Shown here: positions 9,093 through 19,424 of the stretch, piece by piece
Layout: every line of letters begins with the position of its first letter
How positions within the stretch are numbered: position 1 is the stretch's first letter
NCBI RefSeq assembly: GCF_028595325.1
Contig: NZ_JAQQXR010000004.1
Coordinates: 434,001 to 498,000, forward strand
DNA: 64,000 nt
Direction: 5' to 3'
Origin: Janthinobacterium fluminis
GTDB lineage: Bacteria > Pseudomonadota > Gammaproteobacteria > Burkholderiales > Burkholderiaceae_D
The notes under the pieces: model-generated
Database searches by the model: none
What the model saw: the letters and a program-made list of their open reading frames with translations, nothing else
What the model was told of the DNA's origin: nothing
Position numbers and translations under genes: made by a program

Positions 9093-10333
9093 GCGTCCGC
9101 CGGCGCGGCGGCGCCGGCGGCGTCGAGGCAGGCGCGCAGCAGCGCCGCGAACGCCTGCGGCTCGGCCTGGGTGAGGCGCACGCGCGGGCAGCCGTGCCAG
9201 TTGGCCAGGCGCCGCAGCGCGCCGGCCACGTCGGCGCCGAAGCGCGCGCTCAGGCGCACGCCCGGCTCCAGCGTCAGCGCCTTCAGCTCGAAGACGCCGT
9301 CGCCGCGGTGCGCCTTGGCGTCGACCCGCCCGACCAGCGCGCCGCGGCGCAGGATCGGCAGCGTGAAGTAGCCGTAGCGGCGCTTCTCGGCCGGCGTGTA
9401 GCATTCCAGCCGGTAGTCGAAGCCGAACAGCTCCAGCGCGCGGCGGCGGTCCCACACCACCGGGTCGAACGGCGACAGCAGCGTGGTCACCGTCGAGGCC
9501 AGCGCGCCGGCCGCGGCGCGCTGCGCCAGCGCGGCGTGGTCGGGGTGGATGTAGACGGGCTCGTCCCAGCCCTCGACGCGGGCGCGCAGCAGCGCCCCCT
9601 CGGCCGCCAGCGCCGCCGGGTCGGGGCGCTCGCCCTTGGTGCGGAAATAGTCGGCGATCCAGGACGCCTTCGCCAGCCCCAGCGCCTTGACGCTTTGCAG
9701 CAGCAGCGCCCGCCCCGTCTCGGCCGGCGCCGCCAGCAGGCCGTCGTGCCAGTGCGGCAGCACGCGCTCGGCCAGGTCGTAGTAGCGCTGGAAGTTGTGG
9801 CGCCGGGCGATCATCAGCACGCCGGCCGTGAACAGCGCCTCCAGCGAGCGCTTCTCCGGCTTCCAGCCCCACCAGCCGCCGCCCTGGCCGTCGCTGCGCT
9901 GGAAATCGGCGGAGCGGGTCGGGCCGTTGGCGCGGATGTGCTCCAGCACGGCCTCGACGTCGGCGCGGCGCTCGCTCATCCACTGCGCCGAATACTTCCA
10001 GCCCATCGCGGCCGGGTCGAGCATGCGCCGGCGGTACAGGCCGTAATCCTCGACCGGCACGAAACAGGCTTCGTGGGCCCAGTACTCGAACAGCGCGCCC
10101 TCGCCCAGCAACTGCTCCAGCCAGGCCTGCGGGTAGTCGCCCAGCCGGCTCCACAGCACCAGATACGGGCTGCGCGCGACGACGTGGATGGTGTCGATCT
10201 GCAGCACGCCCATCTGGCGTATCGCCGCCAGCAGGTCGGCCTTGACGGCCTTGCCGCGGCGCGGCTGCGCCAGTCCCTGCGCCGCCAGGTGCAGCGCGCG
10301 CGCCGCCGGCAGCGACAGCGTCAGCCCGTCCAA
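9089..10333 (-). CDS. YcaQ-type winged-helix DNA glycosylase
   Basis: A 414-residue member of the HTH_42/YcaQ (AlkX) family, whose characterised members unhook interstrand DNA crosslinks and excise alkylated bases. The QxD catalytic motif is intact as QID at residues 45-47, within the conserved segment LQIDTIHVVARSPYLV. The winged-helix tandem continues through DFQRSDGQGGGWWGWK and the C-terminal FDPVVWDRRRALELFGFDYRLE region. The start appears to be a TTG at 10333, 3 nt after the HNH gene stop, with AAGGA about 8 nt upstream. The operon context with an HNH nuclease fits DNA repair. Confidence 0.88.
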   Translation of the reverse strand: MDGLTLSLPAARALHLAAQGLAQPRRGKAVKADLLAAIRQMGVLQIDTIHVVARSPYLVLWSRLGDYPQAWLEQLLGEGALFEYWAHEACFVPVEDYGLYRRRMLDPAAMGWKYSAQWMSERRADVEAVLEHIRANGPTRSADFQRSDGQGGGWWGWKPEKRSLEALFTAGVLMIARRHNFQRYYDLAERVLPHWHDGLLAAPAETGRALLLQSVKALGLAKASWIADYFRTKGERPDPAALAAEGALLRARVEGWDEPVYIHPDHAALAQRAAAGALASTVTTLLSPFDPVVWDRRRALELFGFDYRLECYTPAEKRRYGYFTLPILRRGALVGRVDAKAHRGDGVFELKALTLEPGVRLSARFGADVAGALRRLANWHGCPRVRLTQAEPQAFAALLRACLDAAGAAAPADA

Positions 10334-10336
10334 GGG

Positions 10337-10708
10337 CTAGTCCTTCTTCTTGATCAGGCCGGCCAGCGCGGCGAAGGGGTTGTGCGTGGCCGGCTGCACC
10401 GTCGCCGACTGCAGCCCGGCGCCGCGGTCGGCCTCCAGGTAGCGCGAGTGCTCGTTGTCGTGGCAGTACAGGCACAACAGCTCCCAATTGCTGCCGTCGG
10501 GCGGATTATTGTCGTGGTTGTGGTCGCGGTGGTGCACCGTCAGCTGCTGCACGTTGGCGCGCGTGAACTCGCGCATGCAGCGGCCGCAGATCCACGGATA
10601 CATCTTCAGCGAACGCTCGCGGTAGCCGCTCTCGCGCAGATCGGCGGCGCGGCGCGCGTCGGCGACGATACGGTCCAGTTTCGCCGCATCCGGCTTTTTG
10701 CTTTGCAT
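10337..10708 (-). CDS. yajD: YajD-family HNH nuclease
   Basis: A 123-residue protein with an HNH domain of the YajD type. It has a zinc-binding pair C41-x2-C44 (CGRC), HHRDHNHDNN at about 59-68 carrying the catalytic His, Asn74 in DGSNW, and a second pair C79-x2-C82 followed by HDNEH. The family is common in proteobacteria and its physiological target is unknown. A GGGGG ribosome site precedes the ATG. It is the first gene of a tight minus-strand operon with the YcaQ-like glycosylase and DUF2804. Confidence 0.87.
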   Translation of the reverse strand: MQSKKPDAAKLDRIVADARRAADLRESGYRERSLKMYPWICGRCMREFTRANVQQLTVHHRDHNHDNNPPDGSNWELLCLYCHDNEHSRYLEADRGAGLQSATVQPATHNPFAALAGLIKKKD

Positions 10709-10912
10709 GACAACCCCCGCCTGAACCTACATAAAAACACATTGTTGCACATTGTGTATCGGCGCCACAAGCCGGGGCGCCGGACGTGTCATTTTGCGAC
10801 ACCGGCGCGCCGCCAACAAGCGGGCGCGGCCCTATTTTTGGCGTGCGCGGCCCCAAGCCCGGCAATTTGGCGCAGAATAGGGGCGCTGCCAGCTGCGCCG
10901 CTTTCGGCTATT

Positions 10913-13900
10913 ATGCGCGGCATCCCTACCGTTCAACGATTCTGCCTCGCAAGCGCCCAATTGATCTCTCCGATTCGCACCGTCCGACGTTTGCTGAGCC
11001 GTCTGTATCTGCTGATACTGCTGCCGGCCTTCGCGCTGGCCCTGTTGCTGGCCCTGTGGAGCGCCGCCTTCTACCAGGTGAGCCAGGAGCGCGCCGCCGC
11101 GCTGCGCGAGGCCGTCGCCGCCAGCCAGTCGCTGGCGCGCACGCTGGCCGACCACACCAGTTTCATCCTGCGCCAGACCGACCACGCCACCCAGTTGTTC
11201 AAACTGAAATTCGAGGAGAGCGAGGGCACGCTGCGCCTCAACGAGTTCACCCGCCCCGGCGGCCTGCTCGACAGCGTGCTGCCGTCCAAGCTCGACCCGC
11301 CCATCGCCCTGATCGGCGCCGACGGCGCCGTCATCGACAGCGTCAACGCCTTCATGCCCGACGACATGACCGATTCCGCCTTTTTCAAGGCCCACATGGC
11401 CAGCCCATCCGAGACGCCGCTGTTCGGCACGCCGGTGCTGGAGCCGCGCACGCAAAAGTGGCTGATCCGCACCTCGCGCCGCCTCAACGACTACCGCGGC
11501 CGCTTCGCCGGCGTCATCGTCATCATGCTCGAACCGAGCTATTTCGTCGACGACTACGACCGCCTCAACGTCGACGACGCCGGCGCGCTGATGCTGCTCA
11601 CGCGCGACACCGGCCTGACCGTGGGCCGCGTCGGCGAGCGCCTGATCATCAGCGACAAGCTCGACTTCGGCGCGCCGGCCGGCGCCCAGCACCCGCCCGA
11701 GCAGCTGGCCATCAGCGAGCCCTTCGACCAGGTCGCGCGCATCTACAGCTACCGCGAGACGCCGCGCTACCCGCTGCTGGCCGTGGTCGGCATCGCCGAG
11801 CGCGTGGCGATGGCCAACTTCGAGCAGCGCCGGCGCCTGTATTTCGGCGCCGTCGCCGCCGCCACGCTGCTGATCGCCGCCTTCACGGGGCTGCTGATGC
11901 GCCAGCAGCGGCGCCTGCGCCACAGCACGCGCGCGGCCAGCGAGGCGCAGTCGATGCTGCGCGCGGCCGCCCACGGCAGCCTCGACGCCGTGTTCCTGCT
12001 GAAGGCCTGGCGCCCCGCCGGGCCGGGCCGGGCGGTCGAGGACTTCCTCATCGCCGACACCAACGAGCGCGGCGCCGACATGCTCGGCAAGCCGCGCGCC
12101 GACGTGCTCGGCCAGAAGGCTTGCCAGTTGCTGCCAATGCTGCGCCAGCCGAGCTTTTTCGGCGAGTACCTGGCCGTGCTGGAGAGCGGCCAGCCGCGCG
12201 AGGGCGAGTTCGAGGTGCGCCTGGCCTCCGGCGCGAAACGCTGGCTGCAACACCAGATCGTCGCTATCGACGACGGCGTCGCCGTCACCACGCGCGACAT
12301 CAGCGCGCGCAAGCAGGACGAGCTGGAAACGCGCAACAACCGCGCCTTCCTGCAGTCGCTGATCGAGCACCTGCCGGTGCTGGTCTACGTCAAGAGCGCG
12401 CGCCCGGAAACCTTCGGCCAGATGGTGGTGTGGAACCAGGCCGCCGAAAGCGTCACCGGCTACGCCGCCGCCGCCGTCGTCGGCAAGAGCGACAGCGCCG
12501 CCTTCGCGCCCGACTCCGGCCTGCGCGACGACGGCGCCGACCAGCGCCTGCTGGCCCAGCGCAGCGTCGTCGAAGTGCCCGACAAGCCGCTGCGCCGCCC
12601 CGACGGCGCGCTGCGCCACCTGCACACGGTGTCGGTGCCGCTGTTCGACCAGCAGGGCCAGACCGAATACATCCTGTGCATCGGCGAGGACGTGTCGCTG
12701 CGGCTGCGCCACGAGCAGACGCTGCGCGAAAACCAGGCCGAGCTGGCGGCCGTCACGGACGCCTCGCCGCTGGGCCTGGTGCGCCTGGGCGCGTCGCGCC
12801 AGTGCAGCTACGTCAACCGCACCTTCGAATCCATCACCGGGCTGGCGCGCGAGGCCGCGCTGGGCGCCGGCTGGCTGGCCGCCGTGCATCCGGACGACCA
12901 GGCCCGGATGGCGGCGGCGCTGGAGCGCCTGGAACGCCAGCACCTGCCGTTCCAGCTGACGCTGCGCGGCCTGCACCGCGACGGCCGGGTGGTCTGGCTG
13001 GCCGTGAAATTCGCCGCCATCCTGGTCGGCGAGGCCGTCGCCGGCTACGTCGGCAGCTTCGACGACATCACCGTCGTGCGCGAAGCCGAGGTCGCGCTGC
13101 TGGAGAGCGAGGCGCGCCTGCGCACCATCGCCGACACGCTGCCGGCGATGATCGCCTACGTCGACGCCGAGCAGGTCTACCGCTTCCACAACATCGCCTA
13201 CGAGCGCGAATTCAGCCGGACCGGCCAGCACGTGCTGGGCCAGAGCGTGCGCGACACGGTCGGCGAGGCGCACTACCGCACGCTGCAGCCCTACATCGCC
13301 CGCGTGCTGCGCGGCGAAACGCTGAGCTTCGAGGAGGACGACGAAAGCGATGGCGCCGAGCGCTGCACCGAGGTCAACTACATTCCCCAGTACGGCGAAA
13401 ACAGCGACATCGTGGTCGGCTTCCATGTCATGCGCCAGGACATCACGATCCAGAAACGGGAGAAGCAGCGCCTGCTGAAACTGACCCAGGTGGATGCGCT
13501 GACGGGGCTGACCAACCGCGCCGGCTTCCTGCAAAAGCTCAGCGACGCCATGCAGCACTGCCAGGAAAGCCACAGCCTGATGGCCGTGATGTACATGGAC
13601 ATCGACCGCTTCAAGCCGGTCAACGACACCTACGGCCACAGCGTCGGCGACGCCCTGCTGCGGGCCTTTTCGGCGCGCCTGACGCACACCATGCGCGCCA
13701 GCGACACCATCGCCCGCCTGGGCGGCGACGAATTCACCATCATCATGGAGAAGATCGCCCGGCCCGAGGACGCCTCCGTGCTGGCGGCGAAGATCGTCAC
13801 GGCGATGCAGGCGCCGTTCGACCTGGACGGCATCGACGTCGGCATCTCGGCCAGCATCGGCCTGGCCTACTACCGCAACGAGGACTTGACCCCGGCGGCG

Positions 13901-13984
13901 CTGCTGAAGCAGGCCGACATGCTGCTGTACCAGGCCAAGCAGGGCGGCCGCAACACCTACCGCGCCGGCGCGCTGGTGGCGTAG
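10913..13984 (+). CDS. Membrane diguanylate cyclase with CHASE-like sensor and PAS domains
   Basis: A 1023-residue c-di-GMP synthase. A transmembrane helix near 30-50 (LYLLILLPAFALALLLALWS) precedes a periplasmic sensor of the double-Cache/CHASE type (about 60-300). A second helix follows near 310 (LYFGAVAAATLLIAAFTGLL), then about four PAS/PAC modules (about 345-870) and a C-terminal GGDEF domain. The GGDEF motif is intact at 937-941, and RASD five residues upstream matches the RxxD product-inhibition site, so the enzyme is probably active and feedback-regulated. There is no EAL domain. The ATG at 10913 puts the first helix close to the N-terminus; the open frame extends much further upstream but over antisense sequence. 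Confidence 0.9.
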   Translation: MRGIPTVQRFCLASAQLISPIRTVRRLLSRLYLLILLPAFALALLLALWSAAFYQVSQERAAALREAVAASQSLARTLADHTSFILRQTDHATQLFKLKFEESEGTLRLNEFTRPGGLLDSVLPSKLDPPIALIGADGAVIDSVNAFMPDDMTDSAFFKAHMASPSETPLFGTPVLEPRTQKWLIRTSRRLNDYRGRFAGVIVIMLEPSYFVDDYDRLNVDDAGALMLLTRDTGLTVGRVGERLIISDKLDFGAPAGAQHPPEQLAISEPFDQVARIYSYRETPRYPLLAVVGIAERVAMANFEQRRRLYFGAVAAATLLIAAFTGLLMRQQRRLRHSTRAASEAQSMLRAAAHGSLDAVFLLKAWRPAGPGRAVEDFLIADTNERGADMLGKPRADVLGQKACQLLPMLRQPSFFGEYLAVLESGQPREGEFEVRLASGAKRWLQHQIVAIDDGVAVTTRDISARKQDELETRNNRAFLQSLIEHLPVLVYVKSARPETFGQMVVWNQAAESVTGYAAAAVVGKSDSAAFAPDSGLRDDGADQRLLAQRSVVEVPDKPLRRPDGALRHLHTVSVPLFDQQGQTEYILCIGEDVSLRLRHEQTLRENQAELAAVTDASPLGLVRLGASRQCSYVNRTFESITGLAREAALGAGWLAAVHPDDQARMAAALERLERQHLPFQLTLRGLHRDGRVVWLAVKFAAILVGEAVAGYVGSFDDITVVREAEVALLESEARLRTIADTLPAMIAYVDAEQVYRFHNIAYEREFSRTGQHVLGQSVRDTVGEAHYRTLQPYIARVLRGETLSFEEDDESDGAERCTEVNYIPQYGENSDIVVGFHVMRQDITIQKREKQRLLKLTQVDALTGLTNRAGFLQKLSDAMQHCQESHSLMAVMYMDIDRFKPVNDTYGHSVGDALLRAFSARLTHTMRASDTIARLGGDEFTIIMEKIARPEDASVLAAKIVTAMQAPFDLDGIDVGISASIGLAYYRNEDLTPAALLKQADMLLYQAKQGGRNTYRAGALVA

Positions 13985-14077
13985 GCGCGCCCGCCGCCCT
14001 TGGTTTTCGGCAGTTTACCGTCGCGGACCCGGGTATATTGCGCTATATTGGGCGCCTGTTCCCCGCACCAACACACT

Positions 14078-15325
14078 ATGCGCCTGCTGCACACCTCCGA
14101 CTGGCACCTCGGCCAGACCCTGCACAACTTCGAGCGCCACCACGAGCACCAGTGCTTCCTCGACTGGCTGCTCGACACCATCGTCGCCGAGCAGGCCGAC
14201 GCGCTGCTGATCGCCGGCGACATCTTCGACAACGCCAACCCCTCGTCGGCCTCGCAAAAGCAGCTCTACACCTTCCTGCAGCAGGCCAGGCAGCGCGCGC
14301 CAAACCTGACGCTGATCGCCGTCGCCGGCAACCACGACTCGCCCGGCCGGCTGGAGGCGCCGGCGCCGCTGCTGCAGGCGCACGACACCCACGTCATCGG
14401 CCACGTGCTGCGCGACGCCGACGGCAACATCGACGTGGCCCGCATGGTGCTGCCGCTGTCCGACAAGCACGGCGCCGTGCGCGCCTGGTGCCTGGCGCTG
14501 CCCTTCCTGCGCCCCGGCGACGTACCGCGCGCGGAAAGCGCCGCGCCGCCAGGCGGCGAGGCGCCCGATCCCTACCTGGCCGGCATCGCCCTGCTGTACC
14601 GCCAGGCGCTGGACGTGGCGCTGGCGCGGCGCCAGCCGGGCCAGGCCATCGTCGCGATGGGCCACTGCCACATGGTCGGCGGCGAAATGTCCAACGACTC
14701 CGAGCGCCGCATCGTCATCGGCGGCACCGAGATGCTGCCCTCCGGCGTGTTCGGCGCGGACATCGCCTACGCTGCGCTGGGCCATCTGCACCTGGCGCAG
14801 CAGGTCGGCAAGCAGGCGCAGCTGCGCTACTGCGGCAGCCCGATCCCGCTGTCCTTCGCCGAAGTCGGCTACCGCCACCAGATCCTGCGCATCGACCTCG
14901 ACGGCGCGGCCGTGCGCGAGATCACGCCGCTGCCGGTGCCGCGCGCCGTCGAACTGCTGCGCGTGCCGCTCAAGCCGGCGCCGCTGGAGCAGGTGCTGGC
15001 CGAACTGGCCGCCCTGGAAGCGCCCGAGGCGGCGCCCGAGGCCTGGCCCTTCCTTGAAGTGCGGGTGCGGCTGGACGCGCCCGAACCGGGCCTGCGCAGC
15101 CGCGTCGAGGCGGCGCTGGAGGGCAAGGCGGTGCGCCTGGCGAAAATTGAAACGTCGAGCGCGGCGCGCAGCGCCGGCGCCGCGCCGCTGACGCTGGACC
15201 AGCTCGACCAGCTGCAGCCGGACGACATCTTCCGCCGCCTGTACCTGCAAAAATTCTCCAGCGAGGCGCCGGCGGAGCAGTTGAGCGCCTTCGCGGAACT
15301 GCTGCTGGAAGATAAAACCGCATGA
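14078..15325 (+). CDS. sbcD: Exonuclease subunit SbcD
   Basis: Mre11-type nuclease subunit of the SbcCD complex, which cleaves DNA hairpins and processes double-strand breaks. The 415 residues begin MRLLHTSDWHLGQTL with metal ligands D8 and H10. Further metallophosphoesterase motifs follow: AGDIFDNANP, AGNHDSPGR, and ALGHLHLAQ near residue 230. The stop overlaps the sbcC start as ATGA, as in other sbcDC operons. A weakly placed TATATT-rich stretch just upstream (14033-14049) may hold its promoter. Confidence 0.95.
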   Translation: MRLLHTSDWHLGQTLHNFERHHEHQCFLDWLLDTIVAEQADALLIAGDIFDNANPSSASQKQLYTFLQQARQRAPNLTLIAVAGNHDSPGRLEAPAPLLQAHDTHVIGHVLRDADGNIDVARMVLPLSDKHGAVRAWCLALPFLRPGDVPRAESAAPPGGEAPDPYLAGIALLYRQALDVALARRQPGQAIVAMGHCHMVGGEMSNDSERRIVIGGTEMLPSGVFGADIAYAALGHLHLAQQVGKQAQLRYCGSPIPLSFAEVGYRHQILRIDLDGAAVREITPLPVPRAVELLRVPLKPAPLEQVLAELAALEAPEAAPEAWPFLEVRVRLDAPEPGLRSRVEAALEGKAVRLAKIETSSAARSAGAAPLTLDQLDQLQPDDIFRRLYLQKFSSEAPAEQLSAFAELLLEDKTA

Positions 15326-18300
15326 AAATCCTCAAAATCGGCGGCAAAAACCTGGCCTCGCTGGCCGGCGAATTCAGCGTCGACTTCGGCCAGGAGCCGT
15401 TGGCGTCGAGCGGCCTGTTCGCCATCAGCGGCCCGACCGGGGCCGGCAAGAGCACCCTGCTCGACGCACTCTGCCTGGCCCTGTACGACGCCACCCCGCG
15501 CCTGCTCAAGGTGGCCGGGCGCAACGCCCTGCCCGACGTCGGCAAGGACACCGTGTCGGCCCAGGACACCCGCACGCTGCTGCGCCGCGGCAGCGCCGAG
15601 GGCTACGCCGAGGTCGATTTCGTCGGCAACGACGGCATCGCCTACCGGGCGCGCTGGAGCGTGCGGCGTTCGCGCACCAAGGCCGAGGGCGCGCTGCAGC
15701 CGACCGCCATGAGCTTGCACCAGTTGCCGGCGCTGCAGCCGATCGGCGCCACCAAGACCGAGGTGAAGGCCGACATCGAGCGGCGCATCGGCCTGTCGTT
15801 CGAGCAGTTCACGCGCGCCGTGCTGCTGGCGCAGAACGAGTTCGCCACCTTCCTCAAGACCGAGGACAACGAGCGCGGCGAGCTGCTGGAAACCCTCACC
15901 GGCAGCACCGTCTACAGCGCCATCTCGATGCGCGCCTACGAGCGCGCGCGCCGCGAACAGGCGGCGCTGCTGCGCCTGACTGAGCGGCTGGCCGACCAGA
16001 AACCGCTAGGCGCCGAGGAGCGCATCGCGCTCGACGGCGCCAGCGCCGCGTCCGAGGCCGCGCTGGCGCTGCTCGACCAACACCAGGCGGTGCTGGAGCA
16101 GCGCGCGCGCTGGCACGAGGAAGCGGAAAAGCTGCTGCACAACGAACAACTGGCGCAACAGGCGCTGCAGGCCAGCGAGGCCGAAGTCGCCGGCTTCGCC
16201 GCGCGCCGCGCCGCGCTGGCGCAGAACGACGCGGTGCAGGCGGCGCGCCCGCTGGCCGACGACATCGCGCGCCTCGACGCCGAGCTGGCGCAGACGCGGG
16301 CCGTGCTGGCCGCCAGCCAACGCGACGCCGCCCAGGCCGCGCTGGCGCAGGACGGGCTGACGGCGGCGCTGCGCCACAGCGCCGCCGCGCTGCAGGAAGC
16401 GGAGCTGGCGCAACGCAATGCCGCCCCGCAGCTCGACCAGGCCAAGGCGCTCGACGCCCGTCTGGACGGGCTGCGCCCGGCGCACCGGGAAGCCGCGCAG
16501 GCCGGACGCGAAGCCGAAAGCGCGCACGAGGCGGCCCGCGCCGCCGCGCAGGAAACCCAGGATAGGCACGAGCAGTTGCGCGCCGCGCGCGCGGCCAGCG
16601 CCGCCTGGCTGGAACAACACCAGCAATGGGCGGCGCTGGCGCAAGGCTGGCAGCGCTGGGACCTGCTGTTCGTCCAGGCCGGACAGGCCGCCGCGCAGGC
16701 CGACACGGTGGCGCAGGCGCTGGCGGCCGCGCAGCGGGCCGCCAAGGCCGGCACCGACGACGAGGCGGCCAGCGCCGCCAACCTGCGGGCGGCGGCGCTG
16801 AACGCGGCGGAACTGGAAACGCAGCGGCAACGGGCCGGCGCCGCGCTGGCCGCCATCGACGGCGACGCGCTGCAAGCGCAGCGCCGCCACATCGAGCAGC
16901 GCCGCGCCGCGCTGGCGGGCGCGGAAAAAATCTGGACCGAACTGGCCGGCAAGCAGGCGCGCGACGCGCTGCTGCGGGAACAGGCCGGGCAACTGCAATT
17001 GGCGAAAGCGGCGGCCGAAACGGCGCTGGCGCGGGAACAGGCCAGGGCCGAGGCGCTGATGGCGGCGTTCAGCCAGGCCGAGCGTTCGCTGAAGGGCGCG
17101 GAAGCGGCCTGCGCGGCCAGCGTCAAAACGCTGCGCGCCACCCTGGAGGACGACGCGCCCTGCCCCGTCTGCGGCGCGCTGGAACACCCCTACCGGGGCG
17201 ACGACGACGCGCTGCACGCCATGCTCGCCAGCCTGCAGGCCGAGGTGGCGCGCTGCCGCCGCGACGCCGAGGAAAACATCGCCCACCAGGCCAGCCAGCG
17301 CACCGTCAAGGCCGGCTGCATCGAACAACTGGGCGCACTCAAGGACGAGCGGCGCGCGCTGGCCGAAACGCTGGGCGCCATCGCCCCGGCCTGGGCGGCC
17401 CAGGCCGATACGCTGCAACTGCCCGCCGACGCCGAACCGGCAGGCTGGCTCGGCGCGCAGGCGCAAGCCGCGCAGGCCGAACTGCAGGCGCTGGAGCGGC
17501 AAGAGCAGACGCTGCGCCACGCCCTCGCCGCGCGCGACCAGGCCCAGCGCGCCTGCGACCAGGCGGCCGGCGAACAAGCGCGCCTGACGGCGGCCGCGGC
17601 GGCGGCGCAAAGCCGGCTGGCGCAGCAGCGGGCGGACGTCGCCGCACAGGACGACAAGCGCCTCGCGCTGGCCCTGCAACTGGGCGCCCTGCTCGACGAA
17701 CTGGACGGTGCCTTCAACCACGCCGACAGCGTCAACGAAGACTGGAAGGACAGTTGGCACGCGGCGCCGTCCGGCTTCCACGCGGCGCGCGGCGCCGAGA
17801 GCCGGCAATGGCTGGCGCAGCAGCGCGGCCACGAGGAACGCGGCGCGGCGCTGGCCACCCTCGACGCCGAATTGAAGGCGGCAGTCGCGCTGGCGGCCAA
17901 GGCGGCGCTGGACGCCGGCGCCACCCAGCGCGCCTACGCCGCGCTGGACGCCACGGCCAGGAGCATGCGGGCCGAGCGCGCGGCACTGTGGCAGGGCCGC
18001 GCCGTCGGCGACGTCGAGGCCGCGCTGAGCGCCGCCGTCGAACAGGCCAAAGTCCGCCTGGCCGCGCAGCAGGAGGCGCAGCGCCAGGCCGAACAGCAGC
18101 GCGCCCGCCTCGACGAGGCGCAGGCACAGGCGCAGCGCCGGCTGGCCGACCTGGACGCGGCGGCAGCGGCCGCCGCCGCCAAACTGGCCGCCTGGCTGCG
18201 GCACTTCCTGGCGCAGCAGCCCGAAGCCGCGGCGCAGGACTTGGAGCAGTTGCGCGCGCTGCTGGCGGTGCCGGCCGAGGCCATCGCCGCCGAACGCGGC

Positions 18301-19077
18301 GCGCTGCGCGAGCTCGACGCCAGGGCGGCCAGCGCGGCCACCGTGCTGGCCGAACGGCGCGCCCAGCGCGAACAGCACCAGCGCCAGCCGCAGGCCGTCG
18401 CACAGGACGCCGCCGGCGTGGCGGCCGACCTGGCCGCGCTGACGCTGGAGCGCAAAGGCGCGCACGACGCCGCCACGGCGCTGCGCCTGGCCATCGCCCA
18501 GGACGAGGCGCGCCGCCACAGCGCGCAGGGAATGCTGGCCGAAATCGGCCAGCAGGAGGAAATCGAGCGCCGCTGGGCGCGCATGAACGAATTGATCGGC
18601 TCGGCCGACGGCAAGAAATTCCGCAACTACGCGCAGCAGTTCACGCTCGACGTGCTGCTCGGCTACGCCAACGCTCACCTGAACCAGCTGGCGCGGCGCT
18701 ACCAGCTGGAGCGCATCGACAACCCGGCCAACCCCTCGCTGGGGCTGATGGTGCGCGACCAGGACATGGGCGGCGAGCTGCGCTCGGTGCACTCGCTGTC
18801 GGGCGGCGAATCCTTCCTCGTCTCGCTGGCCCTGGCGCTGGGTCTGGCCTCGCTGTCGTCGAACCGGGTGCGCGTCGAATCGCTGTTCATCGACGAGGGC
18901 TTCGGCAGCCTCGACTCGGAAACGCTGCGCGTGGCGATGGACGCGCTTGACGGCTTACAGTCGATGGGACGCAAGGTCGGCGTCATTTCGCACGTGCAGG
19001 AAATGACGGAACGCATCGCCACCAAAATCATGGTCCAGCCGCTGGCCGGCGGACGCAGCGCCGTGTCGGTGCAGTAA
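15322..19077 (+). CDS. sbcC: Exonuclease subunit SbcC (SMC-like ATPase)
   Basis: Rad50-type ATPase partner of SbcD, 1251 residues, which is slightly long for the family. The ATPase head halves lie at the ends: Walker A GPTGAGKS at about 37-44, the signature SLSGGESF near 1157, and Walker B LFIDEGFGSLD near 1190. Between them are two very Ala/Gln/Arg-rich coiled coils flanking a zinc hook CPVC (C614/C617). All catalytic features are present. It is translationally coupled to sbcD by an ATGA overlap and is followed by a convergent small gene. Confidence 0.95.
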   Translation: MKILKIGGKNLASLAGEFSVDFGQEPLASSGLFAISGPTGAGKSTLLDALCLALYDATPRLLKVAGRNALPDVGKDTVSAQDTRTLLRRGSAEGYAEVDFVGNDGIAYRARWSVRRSRTKAEGALQPTAMSLHQLPALQPIGATKTEVKADIERRIGLSFEQFTRAVLLAQNEFATFLKTEDNERGELLETLTGSTVYSAISMRAYERARREQAALLRLTERLADQKPLGAEERIALDGASAASEAALALLDQHQAVLEQRARWHEEAEKLLHNEQLAQQALQASEAEVAGFAARRAALAQNDAVQAARPLADDIARLDAELAQTRAVLAASQRDAAQAALAQDGLTAALRHSAAALQEAELAQRNAAPQLDQAKALDARLDGLRPAHREAAQAGREAESAHEAARAAAQETQDRHEQLRAARAASAAWLEQHQQWAALAQGWQRWDLLFVQAGQAAAQADTVAQALAAAQRAAKAGTDDEAASAANLRAAALNAAELETQRQRAGAALAAIDGDALQAQRRHIEQRRAALAGAEKIWTELAGKQARDALLREQAGQLQLAKAAAETALAREQARAEALMAAFSQAERSLKGAEAACAASVKTLRATLEDDAPCPVCGALEHPYRGDDDALHAMLASLQAEVARCRRDAEENIAHQASQRTVKAGCIEQLGALKDERRALAETLGAIAPAWAAQADTLQLPADAEPAGWLGAQAQAAQAELQALERQEQTLRHALAARDQAQRACDQAAGEQARLTAAAAAAQSRLAQQRADVAAQDDKRLALALQLGALLDELDGAFNHADSVNEDWKDSWHAAPSGFHAARGAESRQWLAQQRGHEERGAALATLDAELKAAVALAAKAALDAGATQRAYAALDATARSMRAERAALWQGRAVGDVEAALSAAVEQAKVRLAAQQEAQRQAEQQRARLDEAQAQAQRRLADLDAAAAAAAAKLAAWLRHFLAQQPEAAAQDLEQLRALLAVPAEAIAAERGALRELDARAASAATVLAERRAQREQHQRQPQAVAQDAAGVAADLAALTLERKGAHDAATALRLAIAQDEARRHSAQGMLAEIGQQEEIERRWARMNELIGSADGKKFRNYAQQFTLDVLLGYANAHLNQLARRYQLERIDNPANPSLGLMVRDQDMGGELRSVHSLSGGESFLVSLALALGLASLSSNRVRVESLFIDEGFGSLDSETLRVAMDALDGLQSMGRKVGVISHVQEMTERIATKIMVQPLAGGRSAVSVQ

Positions 19078-19101
19078 GGCGCCGGGACGGCTGGACCGGC
19101 A

Positions 19102-19254
19102 TTAACGCTTGCAGGGGTCGCGCTCCATCCGCACCAAATCCCAACCAAGCTCGCGGCGTATCTGCTTCGGGTCGGGCGGCGGGCGGCGCTGCTCCAGCTC
19201 GGCGCGCAACCAGCGGCGGACGACTTCCTTGCTGGGTAATTTAGGCTGTTCCAT
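19102..19254 (-). CDS. Small hypothetical protein (50 aa)
   Basis: A 50-residue, strongly basic protein (MEQPKLPSKEVVRRWLRAEL...). A GAGGGG ribosome site sits about 8 nt before the ATG at 19254, and the gene is convergent with sbcC with only a 24-nt gap. Its helical N-terminal part and Arg-rich composition suggest nucleic-acid or protein contacts, but I recognise no family. I chose the 19254 ATG over an upstream in-frame start at 19293 because of the ribosome site. Confidence 0.6.
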   Translation of the reverse strand: MEQPKLPSKEVVRRWLRAELEQRRPPPDPKQIRRELGWDLVRMERDPCKR

Positions 19255-19424
19255 TTTGTAACCCCTCAGAAACATAGATGGTATTTGTGCCAATAACGTT
19301 AGGATACCGCTTGCGTTGACAGTTGTTACAATTGGTGATGATCTTCTGCTGATATAGCGCAGACTACGCCGAAGTTTGCTATCATCCAGACAATAAGTTC
19401 CGGTTTTGACAGGTGAGCATCCCC

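Noticed and set aside
8103-10487. A single long frame that could be read as a fusion of DUF2804 with sequence over the YcaQ-like gene
   Set aside because: The upstream part is just an open alternative frame over the YcaQ-like gene, which has its own start and QID motif. The ATGA overlap explains the arrangement.
16006-18792. A 928-codon open frame opposite sbcC
   Set aside because: Antisense shadow of a GC-rich coiled-coil gene with no motif.
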